Positions 11,028 to 22,223 of a DNA stretch of 64,000 nt are shown here, piece by piece. The translations under genes and the position numbers were made by a program. Where the stretch lies: contig JAFISE010000115.1 of NCBI GenBank assembly GCA_022560025.1, forward strand, positions 1-64,000. The letters are read 5' to 3'. This DNA comes from Stagonosporopsis chrysanthemi. Lineage: Eukaryota > Ascomycota > Dothideomycetes > Pleosporales > Didymellaceae. The stretch's first letter is position 1. Every line of letters begins with the position of its first letter. The notes under the pieces were generated by a model, which ran no database searches, was not told the DNA's origin, and was given only the letters and a program-made list of their open reading frames with translations.

Positions 11028-12031
11028 AAGGGCCAACCATCTCAGTGTGAGAGTGGGCCGGTCCCTATTGGGTGGTTGTGGTAATAATGAGGAGGACACA
11101 GGTTTCACAAAGTTACATTGGCGTCACGTTGCAAGGTCTTGTATGCTCACTTGCGCATGATACGAAGGAGAAGCCCGAGGAGTCTTAATGCGATGATATG
11201 AAGGATACACGACTTGCAATACCCCAGATCAAAATCATCAATTGTTCAAATGCCCTCCGATTTCCAAGCTGGTGAAGTTGTGATACACGCGGCCTTGCCA
11301 TGTGATTTCTGAACCCCATGTTACCCTTGCATTGCCAGTGAGAGGCTTCGAAGTTTGCGCCCTCACTCAGGGTCGTTCCAAACAACAAGAAGAAGTTTGG
11401 AAGCGAGCTGTCACTGCGTCAGAACCGCAATGACTATCATGGCCCACTGGTACGGCCAGCCTCAACTGCGCCGTGGTTGGTGTCATTGGCCAATCGTCCT
11501 GCAGCGTTGATCAGTTGGCTCGCCCCGAGATCCGAATCCGGCGTGCATAATCGATAACGATTCGCACCAGGGTGTTGAACGAGGTGCATCATTCAACAAT
11601 CTGCGGCATCCCGATCTGCAAGCTTCACCAACTCATCTCCGACGCCCCTCCTTCCAAGCATTGGAGTCTACCGTTGTCGCGACCCTCCGGCTTGTCTCTT
11701 ACAGCTTTCGGCCTCGCCGCATCACAGGCAGCCGAGGCTCGAGGATTCTTTCCGTTTCTAGACGTAACAAGTCTATCGGTGTGTGGCAGCAGAAATCTTG
11801 AGCCGCGGTGCGGCTTCTTGTTTACATTTCTGACATTGTGTTCGTGTTTAGGCTTTCAAGACATATAAGCTGGATTTCCTCAAGTCTCTGAGGTCGCTGT
11901 CCCTATTCCCGCCCTCGCCAGCAAGCTACGTCAGGGCTTGTCATCGCCCCGTTTCTACACAAAAAACTCCGCCCACCAACGCCAGCACATACTCGACACT
12001 CCCGCAAACAAAATTCGAACTGTACAGAAAC
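11028..12031. other. Intergenic: promoter of GPD1
   Basis: A 1-kb spacer between two plus-strand genes, holding the DUF7707 gene 3' flank and the glycerol-3-phosphate dehydrogenase promoter. The last 100 bases are A/C-rich and polypyrimidine-flanked, as expected for a leader. A 98-codon frame at 11572-11868 has no family resemblance and I treat it as chance. Confidence 0.5.
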
Positions 12032-13345
12032 ATGGCGACGCTCAGTGCTCAGCGCAAGCACAAGGTGACCATTGTGGGCTCCGGCAATTGGTACGCAACA
12101 CACCACAGAAGCTGAAGGCGACTTTGCTCGATAAAGCTAGGTGTTCAGAAGAGCAAGCTAACATGTAGAAGGGGCACCACAATGGCCAAACTTGTGGCTG
12201 AGAACACCAAGGCCAATCCTTCTCTGTTCGAGGAGCAAGTCCAGATGTGGGTATTCGAAGAGGAGTACACGATCCCAAAGACCTCGCGACACTACGATGG
12301 CTCGGACAAGCCCGAGAAGCTTTCAGAGCTTGTCAACCGAGTCCATGAGAACGTCAAGTACCTGCCGAATATTACGCTGCCTTCGAACGTCATCGCCAAC
12401 CCCGATCTGCCTGACTCTTGCAAGGATTCCACCATGCTCGTCTTCGTTCTCCCACATCAATTCATTGCGAGGACGTGCTCCCAGCTTTCCGGCAAGATTC
12501 TGCCTTACGCTCGAGCCATCTGCTGTACAAAGGGTGTAGACGTGAGCGAGAAAGGCATTCAGCTTATGTCTGAGGCCATTGGCAAAGGTCTTGGCATCTA
12601 TTGCGGTGCTTTGTCTGGTGCAAACATCGCTTCTGAGATTGCCAAAGAGCTGTACTCTGAAACTACCGTCGCATACGATCCCCCGCCAATGGATTCTCGC
12701 CACCCCACCCCCAGCGGATCACCAAGCTCCTCGCAGGTCAACTTGATCAACCCTGGTATCGAAGCTGGCAAGCGGTCTACGAAAATGACTCCTCTGCCGT
12801 CCGAGTATCCTCCTCTCTCACACGAGAACATCCGCAAGCTCTTCCACCGCCCCTACTTTCATGTTCATTTGGTAAACGATGTTGCTGGCGTCTCCCTTGG
12901 TGGAGCTCTCAAGAACATCATTGCACTTGCGGCAGGATTTGTAGATGGTCTGGGTTGGGGTGACAACGCGAAGGCAGCCATTATGCGCGTGGGAATCCTT
13001 GAGATGGTCAAATTTGGCAAGACCTTCTTCGGAGAGAGCGCTCGCACAAGCACTTTCACCGAAGAAAGCTGCGGAGTAGCTGACGTCATCACATCTTGCT
13101 CCGGCGGTCGTAACTTCCGTTGCGCAAAGATAGCTGTTGAACGTGGAGAGTCAATTAGTGCCATTGAGGAGAAGGAGCTCAATGGTCAGAAGCTGCAAGG
13201 TACCAGTACTGCCATCGAGGTGAACCAATTTCTCAAGTCACAGGGTAAAGAGGAAGAATTCCCATTGTTCACCGCGGTATACAACATCCTGGAGGGCAAG
13301 GCGAAGCCCGAGGACATTCCCGAGCTTATTGAGCCGAAACATTAA
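12032..13345 (+). CDS. GPD1: Glycerol-3-phosphate dehydrogenase (NAD+)
   Basis: Cytosolic enzyme reducing dihydroxyacetone phosphate to sn-glycerol-3-phosphate with NADH; it feeds glycerol (osmolyte), lipid synthesis and redox balance. The 410-residue model has exons 12032-12090 and 12172-13345; the first intron (81 nt, ending GAAG) falls inside the NAD-binding loop. The Rossmann motif VGSGNWGTTMAK lies at residues 15-26. The C-terminal domain has the family signature [21 protein letters not shown] and [12 protein letters not shown] with the catalytic Lys. An insertion of about 40 polar residues (near 185-225, Ser/Pro-rich) interrupts the fold before LFHRPYF; from memory such an insert is common in filamentous ascomycetes. 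There is no peroxisomal C-terminal tripeptide (ends PKH). HOG-type stress regulation is likely from family knowledge, not seen here. Confidence 0.95.
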
Positions 13346-14402
13346 GCGCACAGCATTTCTCTAGGCGGGACAAACAGGTGGAATCTTATGCATTTCTAAG
13401 CAATACCCACTATAGATTTCAGATCAACTAACGTTTGTGGCTCTTTGTGGAGAAGATCCGTTTTAATGCGAGGTTCCGGTACTTTCGGTAACAGAGCCGA
13501 TGAATTGCACAAGCCAGATGCACGCAGCCCACTGAATAATGTCAACGACTGTAATAACTGCGCAGCAATTGCAACCCAAGACCGTTGAATGGAGCTAAGA
13601 CAGATCATCATAAAGGCCGCGCCAAACTCCGAGGAAGTCTGCATCATGCTGACATCCTTGGCATCATCGCCATTCTTATCGCTCGCCAAGTCCGAAAGCG
13701 GTTGCCGACAACGTACTGTGATATCTTGCAAGTCAAATCAGAAGAATGGTGAAAAATGCACAGGTATCTATGTGCCACTAGTGAAATTCATGCTGTGCGC
13801 AATGTCGAAGAACCAATGAAAGTTCTCATCACGTCAGAGCATCTTGCGCCAGTGGAGCTCTGCTTGGAAATACCTAATCGTGCTGATCCAATGAAAGGGT
13901 AATGATCGCCGCCGAATTCAGCGGGACGATCGCCGCCGGCTTGTCAAGCTTCGCCTCGCCCAATCCACCACTTGATTCAGGAGCCCCATAGGAATCCATA
14001 TTCCGGTCGCAAGATGCAGGGACAAGACCTTCGTCAGTGGTTGCGTGCCAGTGTAGCGGGCCCGAAGATTGGTAATCCCCATTTGCGCTTATCGAATTTC
14101 AGGTGAGTTAGGCTCAACAACAATGTGGTGAAAATGTGGAACTTCGTAGCGGCGTGGAATTACACTAGCTGCCGGCAGGTATGACGACAGTGCATATCGA
14201 GCCGGTGTTAAGTCCGTCGTCACCTTGATGGATAGTATAATTTCAAAGGGGAATTTCATCTCACTCGCAAGGCACGTCAGTGCTTTTACACGTTCCCTCT
14301 TTTCTAAATCCCTACCCGCGTTAGGACGTTGCCTCACTGCAAGCTCAATAGCTCTTGTATATCCCGGCCGCCAACTAACCAAACCTCGTCCAAGCCCCAA
14401 CA
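13346..14402. other. Intergenic: promoter of the PDR transporter
   Basis: A 1.06-kb spacer between two plus-strand genes. It includes a perfect 11-bp direct repeat, GATCGCCGCCG, at 13904-13914 and 13928-13938, about 470-500 bases before the transporter ATG. No coding frame longer than about 110 codons was supported. Confidence 0.5.
13904..13938. promoter_or_regulatory. Direct repeat GATCGCCGCCG in transporter promoter
   Basis: Two identical 11-bp copies 24 bases apart, start to start. On the other strand they read CGGCGGCGATC, a CGG-containing form of the kind bound by Zn2Cys6 factors. It is placed upstream of a drug-efflux ABC gene, whose relatives are controlled by such factors. The link is inference. 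Confidence 0.3.
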
Positions 14403-17400
14403 ATGTTGTGGGGTTCCAGTCTTCAAGACCGTCGCGATCAGGACCCGCGGAGGAATCCGTGGCACAACGAGAGCGAATACATTGAGGGCGGACGAGAACG
14501 GGTCGTTGGTGGAGATGCTAGTAGCGATAGCAGTAGCCCCGATGGCACCCCAAGAAGGACAGGAACCTGGGGAGAGACAGATGCTGGCAGATTCGATCCT
14601 ACTACCGCAGCAGCCGACATCAATGCCCTTCGACAGGAACTAACAAATTTGTCCCGCACACGATCTCAATCTGCTCGCCCGGAGAGGAATCACGATGGTC
14701 TCATCAGCAGCATCAGCAGGAAGAGTACTCGCCGCAGCACGTCTCGTCAAGCCTCTCGCGTCTCACAAACACAAACTAGCGATGCAACGGCTGCAGAGGA
14801 TGAAGAGTCCGCAGAGGCTGCTGTGGCAGCGGAGAAAGATGATGATTTTGAACTTGGCGATTTCATGAAGGAGGGATATTTTGAGAAGAGAAAGGATGGC
14901 CGATCGGCAAAGAAGGTCGGCGTCGTGTGGAAAAACCTCAATGTGAAGGGTGTTGGCTCTACAGCGACCTTCGTGAAGACGGTCCCCGATGCCATCTTAG
15001 GCACCTTTGGCCCTGATCTCTACCACCTCATTACACGCTTCGTTCCTGCACTACGCCTCAACAGACACCAACAGACTCGCACACTCATCAACGACTTCTC
15101 GGGCGTACTGAAAGACGGAGAGATGATGCTTGTCCTGGGACGACCGGGTTCTGGATGCTCAACGTTCCTGAAAGCAATCGCGAACAACCGAGAAAGCTAT
15201 GCAGCAGTCGAGGGTGACGTACACTATGGTGGTATCTCTGCAGAGAAGCAGGCGAAGCAGTTCCGTGGCGAAGTCAACTACAACGAGGAGGACGACGTTC
15301 ATTTCGCCAATCTGAATGTATGGCAGACATTGAAGTTTGCACTTACCACCAAGACGAAGAAGAATAGGCACGATGAGATCCCGATTGTTCTTGATGCCCT
15401 TCTCAAGATGTTCGGTATCTCGCACACAAAATACACATTGGTTGGAGATGAGTACGTGCGTGGTGTATCTGGCGGAGAGCGCAAGCGTGTTTCGATAGCA
15501 GAGACCCTCGCTGCGAAGTCCACCATTGTATGCTGGGACAATTCAGTAAGTAGTATTTCCAACCTCTGTGCATCGAATCTAACCACATTGTCAGACTCGA
15601 GGTCTCGATGCGTCAACTGCACTCGATTACGCGAAATCACTTCGCATCATGACTGACCTGAGCAATCGAACGACATTTGTCACTCTATACCAAGCCGGAG
15701 AGGGAATCTACGAGCAGATGGACAAAGTTATGGTCATCGACCAAGGGCGCTGTATCTACGAGGGTCCTGCGCAGGCGGCGAAGCAATACTTCCTGGACCT
15801 TGGCTTCTACTGCCCGGAGCGACAAACTACTGCCGATTTTCTCACCGCGGTCACCGACCCTACTGAGCGAAAATTTCGTGACGGGTATGAGAGCAGCGCG
15901 CCAAAGACACCCGAAGACCTAGAACGAGCTTTCAGACAGTCGGAAGCGTATCAGAAGATCCAAAGGGACATCGCACAGTACGAGGACGATCTCAAGAGGA
16001 GTGATTACGTAGACGCCAAGGAGTTCGAAGGCGCTGTTGCGGAAAGCAAGAGTAACAGTAAACTGAAGTCGAAGAAATCGCCTTTCACCGTCTCGTTCGT
16101 TCGACAAGTCTTAGCATGTACCAAGCGAGAGTTTTGGCTCACCTGGGGCGACAAGACAACACTGTACACCAAGTTCTTCATCATTGTCTCCAACGGCTTG
16201 ATCGTCGGCTCCCTCTTCTATGGCCAATCACTCGACACCTCAGGCGCTTTCACCCGAGGTGGTTCAGCCTTCTTCTCTATCTTATTTCTTGGCTGGCTCC
16301 AGCTTTCTGAGCTGATGAAAGCGGTGTCTGGTAGACACGTCGTCAAAAGACACGAGGACTACGCATTTTACCGACCAAGCGCTGTCAGTCTGGCTAGAGT
16401 CTTACAGGATTTTCCGCTTATCCTGGCACAAGTCATCCCCTTCTCAATCATAATGTACTTCATGACCGGACTCGACATCGAGGCAGGAAAGTTCTGGATT
16501 TACTTCCTCTTCATCTACGTCTCGACCATCTGTATCACCTCGCTCTATCGCATGTTTGCGGCTATGTCACCATCGATCGATGATGCTGTACGCTTTGCTG
16601 GTCTTGCACTGAACATTCTGATCATCTTCACCGGGTATGTTATCCCAAAACCACAATTACTGTCGAAGTATATTTGGTTTGGATGGCTGTTTCATATCAA
16701 TCCTGCAGCATACGCCTTCGAGGCGGTCCTCACAAACGAGTTCTCTGGTCGAGTTATGGAATGTGCGCCGTCTCAGCTTGTTCCCCAAGGCCCTGGAGTT
16801 GATCCGGCGTACCAAGGCTGCAGTTTGACTGGTGCTCAGCCAAACTCAAATACCGTCAGTGGATCTTCGTACTTGCAGACGTCCTTCCAGTACACACGGT
16901 CTCACCTCTGGCGCAACTTTGGTGTGGTCATTGCTTTCACGGTTCTTTACCTGTTAGTCACCGTGTGGGCAACCGAATTCCTCTCTTTTGCCAAAGGTGG
17001 TGGTGGAGCTCTCGTGTTCAAGAAATCGAAGCGCGCAAAGCAAGCTGTCAAAGAAGTGTCCAACGATGAAGAAAAAGTCGTAGCTGGTACTCCTAGTGGC
17101 AGCTCTTCGGGCGAGGGAACCAAAGAAGAGGAGGAAGCACTTGCGTCCATTTCGAGCAGCGAAAGCTGTTTCACATGGGAGAATGTTGAATACACCGTCC
17201 CGTATCAGGGCGGCGAACGAAAGCTACTCAACAAGGTTAACGGCTACGCGAAGCCCGGAGTCATGATCGCCCTCGTGGGGGCTTCTGGAGCTGGAAAGTC
17301 GACTCTGCTGAATACTCTGTCGCAGCGTCAGAGCACAGGTGTGGTTTCTGGCGACATGCTTGTAGATGGCAAAGGCCTCGGCAAGGCTTTCCAGCGTGGA

Positions 17401-19258
17401 ACCGGATTTTGCGAACAGATGGATCTTCATGATGGCACTGCAACCATCCGCGAGGCGCTTGAATTCTCTGCCATCCTCCGACAAGACAAGAATATCCCTC
17501 GGCAGGAGAAGGTTGAATATGTTAACAAGATCATCGACCTACTCGAGTTGAAAGACGTTGAGGACGCCCTTGTTTCTAGCTTAGGTGTCGAGCAGAAGAA
17601 ACGCGTCACCATCGGTGTTGAATTGGCAGCAAAGCCCTCTCTTCTTCTTTTCCTGGACGAACCCACCAGTGGCCTTGACAGTAACTCAGCGTACTCGATC
17701 GTAACATTTCTCAAGAAGTTGGCTGCTGCAGGTCAAGCAATTGTCTGTACCATCCACCAACCTAGCAGTGTCCTCATTCAACAGTTCGACATGATTCTTG
17801 CTCTCAACCCTGGCGGCAACACCTTCTACTTTGGTCCGGTTGGAGAGAACGGCAAAGATGTCATCAAGTATTTTGGCGATCGCGGCGTTCAGTGTCCCCC
17901 AAGCAAGAATGTTGCCGAGTTCATCCTTGAGACTGCAGCAAAGCCAGTGAAACGCAAAGACGGCACTCGCATCGATTGGAACGAGGAATGGCTGAAGTCT
18001 GATAATGCTAACGAGGTTCTCCAAGAGATTGCTCGAATCAAGAGCGACCGTAGCCAGAAGGTTGCGGACAACGAAAATACCGAAGAAGAATCAGAATTTG
18101 CGGCCTCCGTTTGGTTGCAGACTACGATGCTCATCAAGCGTACCTTCCTCCAGCAATGGCGCGATCCCTCTTATGTGTATGGAAAGCTTTTCACCGCTGT
18201 CATTATTGGCATCTTCAACGGCTTCACATTCTGGCAGCTCGGAAACAGTATCGGTGACATGCAGAATAGGATGTTCACGTCTTTCTTGATCATTCTGGTT
18301 CCGCCTACGATTGTGAATGCCGTAGTGCCTAAGTTCTACCAGAACATGGCGTTGTGGCAGGCGCGTGAACTTCCGTCCAGGATCTACGGATGGTTTGCAT
18401 TCGTGAGTCCTCACCCATGTTATCGATACCTTGGAGTAACCACTAACATCATAACAGGTCACCGCGCAAGTCGTGTGCGAGATTCCTGCAGCCATCGTTG
18501 GTTCGGTCCTATACTGGGTCATCTGGTACTTCCCCACTGGCCTACCTACCGATAGCTCCACATCGGGCTACGTGTTTCTCATGACTTTACTCTTCTGGCT
18601 GTTCATCAGTAGCTGGGGCCAGTGGATTTGCGCTTTCGCGCCATCATTCACTGTCATCAGCAACGTGCTGCCTTTCTTCTTCGTCATGTTTGGTCTATTC
18701 AACGGTGTGGTCCGACCATACTCCATGCTTCCAGTCTTCTGGAAGTACTGGATGTACTATGTCAAGTATGTATACCTGGAAAACTGCACCTTACGCTCTG
18801 TAAAAAGCTAACATACCTCAAGCCCTGCGACCTATTGGATTGGCGGTGTCCTTGCAGCAACGCTCGATGGCATCCCAGTCGATTGTGCTTCCCAAGAGAC
18901 TGCTCAGTTCGATGCACCGCCTGGTCAGAGCTGCGCAAGCTACGCCAGCGACTTCCTCCAACAAGCTCCTGGCTACCTTCTGAACCCGGAAGCCACCAGC
19001 GGCTGCATGTACTGCCCCTACAGTACCGGAAACGACTACCTCGCCACACTCAATATTCAGGCCAGTGAGAAGTGGAGGGACTTTGGAATCTTCCTTGCTT
19101 TCTGCATTAGCAACTGGGCATTGGTGTACTTCTTCGTCTGGAGCGTCAGGATCAAGGGTTGGAGCTTTGGGTTCGGAAAGCTTTTCCGCGTGTTCGGCAA
19201 GGTTGTCGATATGCTCAAGGGGAAGGGGAAGAAAAAGCAGGGCGAGAGCAAGGCATAG
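14403..19258 (+). CDS. PDR-type (ABCG) multidrug ABC transporter
   Basis: Full-size plasma-membrane drug-efflux pump of 1564 residues with (NBD-TMD)x2 order. Exons are 14403-15545, 15595-18402, 18458-18765 and 18823-19258; the introns are 49, 55 and 57 nt. NBD1 has the PDR-specific degenerate Walker A GRPGSGCSTFLK (Cys in place of Lys) and signature VSGGERKRVSIAE; the first intron interrupts CWDNS/TRGLD. NBD2 has the canonical Walker A GASGAGKSTLL, the altered signature LGVEQKKRVTIGVE and Walker B LLLFLDEPTSGLDS. This asymmetric catalytic pair is diagnostic of Pdr5/Cdr1 relatives. A cysteine-bearing loop follows in the last extracellular segment (GCMYCPYSTGNDY). The N-terminal 100 residues are polar and Ser/Asp-rich. 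The end is lysine-rich. Azole and toxin efflux is typical of the family; the substrate here is unknown. Confidence 0.96.
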
Positions 19259-19434
19259 GTCTGAAACCAGGGCGTAGACTTTCGAAAGATATAATGATCA
19301 AAGACCCTCACATTTGGGAACTTTGACCGAGGAGAACTTGCCTGCATTTAACGTAGCATGACCATATACCACATGTCAAATCACTTTCCCCGTCTTGTCG
19401 AGTCCCATTCGATATCGACAAAGGACGTCATTTG

Positions 19435-20236
19435 CTACCCTATAGCCTTTGACTCATATCTCAACTGCTTCCCAAATCCCTCAAGTCCAATCTTGTTTTC
19501 AACATCCCAAAATCTGCCTCCTACGACCGGCGTCCTTAGCTCCACCTCTCCAAAATAATTTGGCTCTGAACTTGTTCTCACAAATCCCACGCGCTCGAAG
19601 AGGCTCAAACTTCGCACATTGTCTTTGTCGATTTTGACCCGCAGATGCTTCAATACAGCGCTCCTTGGACCAGCAAACTCAAGTAATATGCTGGGAAGTG
19701 ACGATTGGATGTAAGACATGAACGCCACTAACGTTTCCCGTGCTAGACCCTTGCCTTGCTGGTCTTTCCGCGCGATCATGATTTCGAGCTCGCCGATGAC
19801 GCTTTTAGGTTTGTCTTGTCGGGCTTCTTCATCTCCTTCTTCCTCTTCGTCGTCGTTCAAGAAAAGGTTGACGTCGCCGACCATCCACTCCTGTGCATCT
19901 TGTTGCCCTGGAAAGATCGAGGGCATCGGGGATGCTGTCACGATCTCATCCCAGTACTGGTCTCCAGAATGCGTACAGACGATGAAGGTCAGTTTGTCGG
20001 CATCGTTGCGCCATGAGCGTTGCATTGAGTATTCTTCTTCCAGAGTGAGAGGTTCAGAGGCTGTGGCCTGTTGGATTTCCTACCATGGCCAGTAAGCACT
20101 TGAGGGTCCGAAGGGAGTAGAGGTTTGGTACCTCGTCTTTCATCCATTCATGGTAGGTGGGTACGTGGTGCGCACTGTATGGTACAAGAACGAGACGCGG
20201 AGTGATTATACCTGTAGTGGTTAAAGAAAGAGGCAT
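19435..20236 (-). CDS. NAT9-like GNAT N-acetyltransferase
   Basis: GNAT-fold acetyl-CoA-dependent acetyltransferase of 249 residues. Exons are 20236-20132 and 20079-19435, with a 52-nt intron joining WMKDE to EIQQATASEPL. The N-terminus (TPRLVLVPYSAHHVPTYHEWM) and SMQRSWRNDADKLTFIV match the NAT9 group as I recall it. The acetyl-CoA-binding motif A is seen as RKDQQGKGLARE, and the C-terminal SLSLFERVGF is the standard GNAT beta6-beta7 element. An acidic insert (DDEEEEGDEEA) sits before motif A. Substrates in fungi are not established. The gene is convergent with the ABC transporter (176 bp apart) and divergent from the SDR gene. Confidence 0.85.
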
Positions 20237-20769
20237 GTTGAGCCATTCGAGGGAATATACTTGTGAATTCGTTGATCTTCATGTTTGTAGCACTTTTCTA
20301 GTGCTACACAAAGCTGCAATGAAACAATGCAAATGTGTCGCTATTAGAGGGTACCAGGAATCAGTGGATCACACCCGAGTCCACCAGTCACTTTCTCGGT
20401 CTGATCGGTCGCGGTGGGTTACTTGCTAAGGTCTAAGGTAATCAACATAGCGGGATTGTGACTTCCTCACAAGAGTTCCGGAATTTCGGAATGAAGTGTT
20501 CACGGCTAGCTTCTTGAGGAATAGACCATCTCTCAGGCCCCTTCTATCGCGAGCTCCTGCCCTCTCCTACATTATCGTGATGACAATCGAGATCTTAGTC
20601 AGGATCGATTGAGGAGCAGAAGAAGTGTGTATGATTTCCAAAGTGTTATTCGACAAGCTTCCACAGCGACGGACGAACATGCGGACACGAGCAGGGAACC
20701 AACTTGGCGGCACATGAATCCTCCCGTACAACCGCACAGCCGGCTGTTCATCTCTTCCACATCAACAAA
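20237..20769. other. Shared divergent promoter, NAT9-like and SDR genes
   Basis: 533 bases separate the two start codons. The stretch contains no long frame, so it most likely serves both genes. No specific site was recognised. Confidence 0.5.
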
Positions 20770-22082
20770 ATGTCTACAGAAAGGATCCGCGTCCTGATCA
20801 CAGGCGGTTGCGGGTTCCTCGGCACGGAGATAGTATCTGCGCTTCTGGCCACCAGACGCTTCGACATCACCGCCATCGATATCAACCCGCCCGCATTAGG
20901 AACCACCACATTCACCCAGGCCGTGCGGTATGTCCGCGCGAGTGTTTTAGATCGCGATGCTCTGCAAAAGGTCTTCGATGAAGCGAAGCCTGCGATAGTG
21001 GTGCATACTGTCGGTGTCTACCGGCTGGGTACGGCCCGTTACTCAATGAGGAACAAAGAAGGCGAGTTCACGATCAACGTTGAAGGGACGCAGAATGTGG
21101 TAGAAGCGAGCAAAGCGTGTGGAGCGAAAGGATTGGTATATACGAGTAGCGTCACGGTGGTGCTGGACGAGCTAGGAAAAGACTTCAGAAACGTCGATGA
21201 AGAATGGCCGACTGGCAGAGCGAAGACGAGTTACGGACAGAGCAAGGTAGGTTCGAACATCGTTTCTCATTACAAAACATCCACTGGAGGTGTAACTACC
21301 TGCTCTTTCATGGAGCGTGAAGGACCTAACACAACTACCTTTGAAGGTGCTGCTGTAAGCCAGAGTGCTTTGCATATATGTAAACGCTCCTGAAGCCTTC
21401 CATTCATACGCCAAAAGAATCGTGGCCACGTCCTTCCTTGAGTTCATAGCTAACGGACCCCCAGACCATAGCTGAGAATCTCGTCCTCTCCGCCTCCACC
21501 CCAGACCGCTCCTTCGCGACCTGTTCCCTACGCTCCGCTCCAATCTTCGGTCCCAACGACCCAACCGTCATTCCAACAATGCACGCCTGCATCGCCGGGA
21601 ACCAAACGCCCTTCATCCTCGGCGCCTCCGCCTCAAACCTGCAAGACTACGTCTATGTGGCGAACGTCGCTGACGCGCACGTGCTTGCCGTCGGCAACTT
21701 ACTGAACTCCCAAACCGCGGCTGGCCAGGCATTCTTCATCACGAACGGCGAGCCTGTGCCGCTTAGAAATCTTTGTCTGAGTATATGGCGTGAGTTTGGG
21801 CATTTTCCACCCTTTGAGATCAATGTGCCTGAGCGGGTGGCGTGGTGGATGGGATTGGGCGCGGAGGCGTTCGAGTGGGCCACGGGTATGGACAGCGGAT
21901 TGAGCAGGGGTATTGTCGATGATGCCTGTCGAGACCGCTATGTGAGTATCCATAAAGCGATGAGGGTGCTGGGTTACAGACCGAAAGTGAGCTTGGATGT
22001 GGGGATTCGGCGGAGTTGCGCGTGGTACAAGGGCGTGCTTGGGAGGCGGACTGTGAAGAGAGAGAACGGAGGCTGGTCATAA
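20770..22082 (+). CDS. SDR, 3-beta-hydroxysteroid dehydrogenase/Erg26-like
   Basis: NAD(P)-dependent extended short-chain dehydrogenase of 364 residues. Exons are 20770-21246 and 21465-22082. The start is the first ATG in frame. The Rossmann motif TGGCGFLG is at residues 11-18, and Ser-Ser-Val (YTSSV) plus YGQSK supply the catalytic Ser, Tyr and Lys; the intron directly follows YGQSK. After the intron, CSLRSAPIFGPND and QDYVYVANVADAH are the usual 3-beta-HSD/sterol C4-decarboxylase signatures. It could act in ergosterol C4 demethylation (ERG26) or on another sterol or secondary-metabolite alcohol; the sequence alone does not decide. The intron of 218 nt is four times the window norm. It ends with GCTAAC ahead of CCCCCAG. 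Confidence 0.85.
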
Positions 22083-22223
22083 TGAAGATGATAGAGACAA
22101 CTGATTTTTGGTGGATCCTGCAGTAGTCCTGACACAGAACATGTGGCGCTAATATGTCCGATCGTCTCTCATACATCCATGTTCTCATCTACATACATCA
22201 AACTACAGCAACTCTTGTGATAT

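Noticed and set aside
914..19258. A large secondary-metabolite cluster spanning the exporter, NRPS-like, GPI protein and ABC pump
   Set aside because: GPD1, a primary-metabolism gene, and a 2.7-kb spacer interrupt it, and no tailoring enzymes are present; only the MFS/NRPS-like pair is retained as a candidate.
21240..21270. GGTTCGAAC resembling a tRNA T-loop
   Set aside because: It lies at the start of the SDR intron; no acceptor stem, anticodon arm or D-arm could be paired around it.
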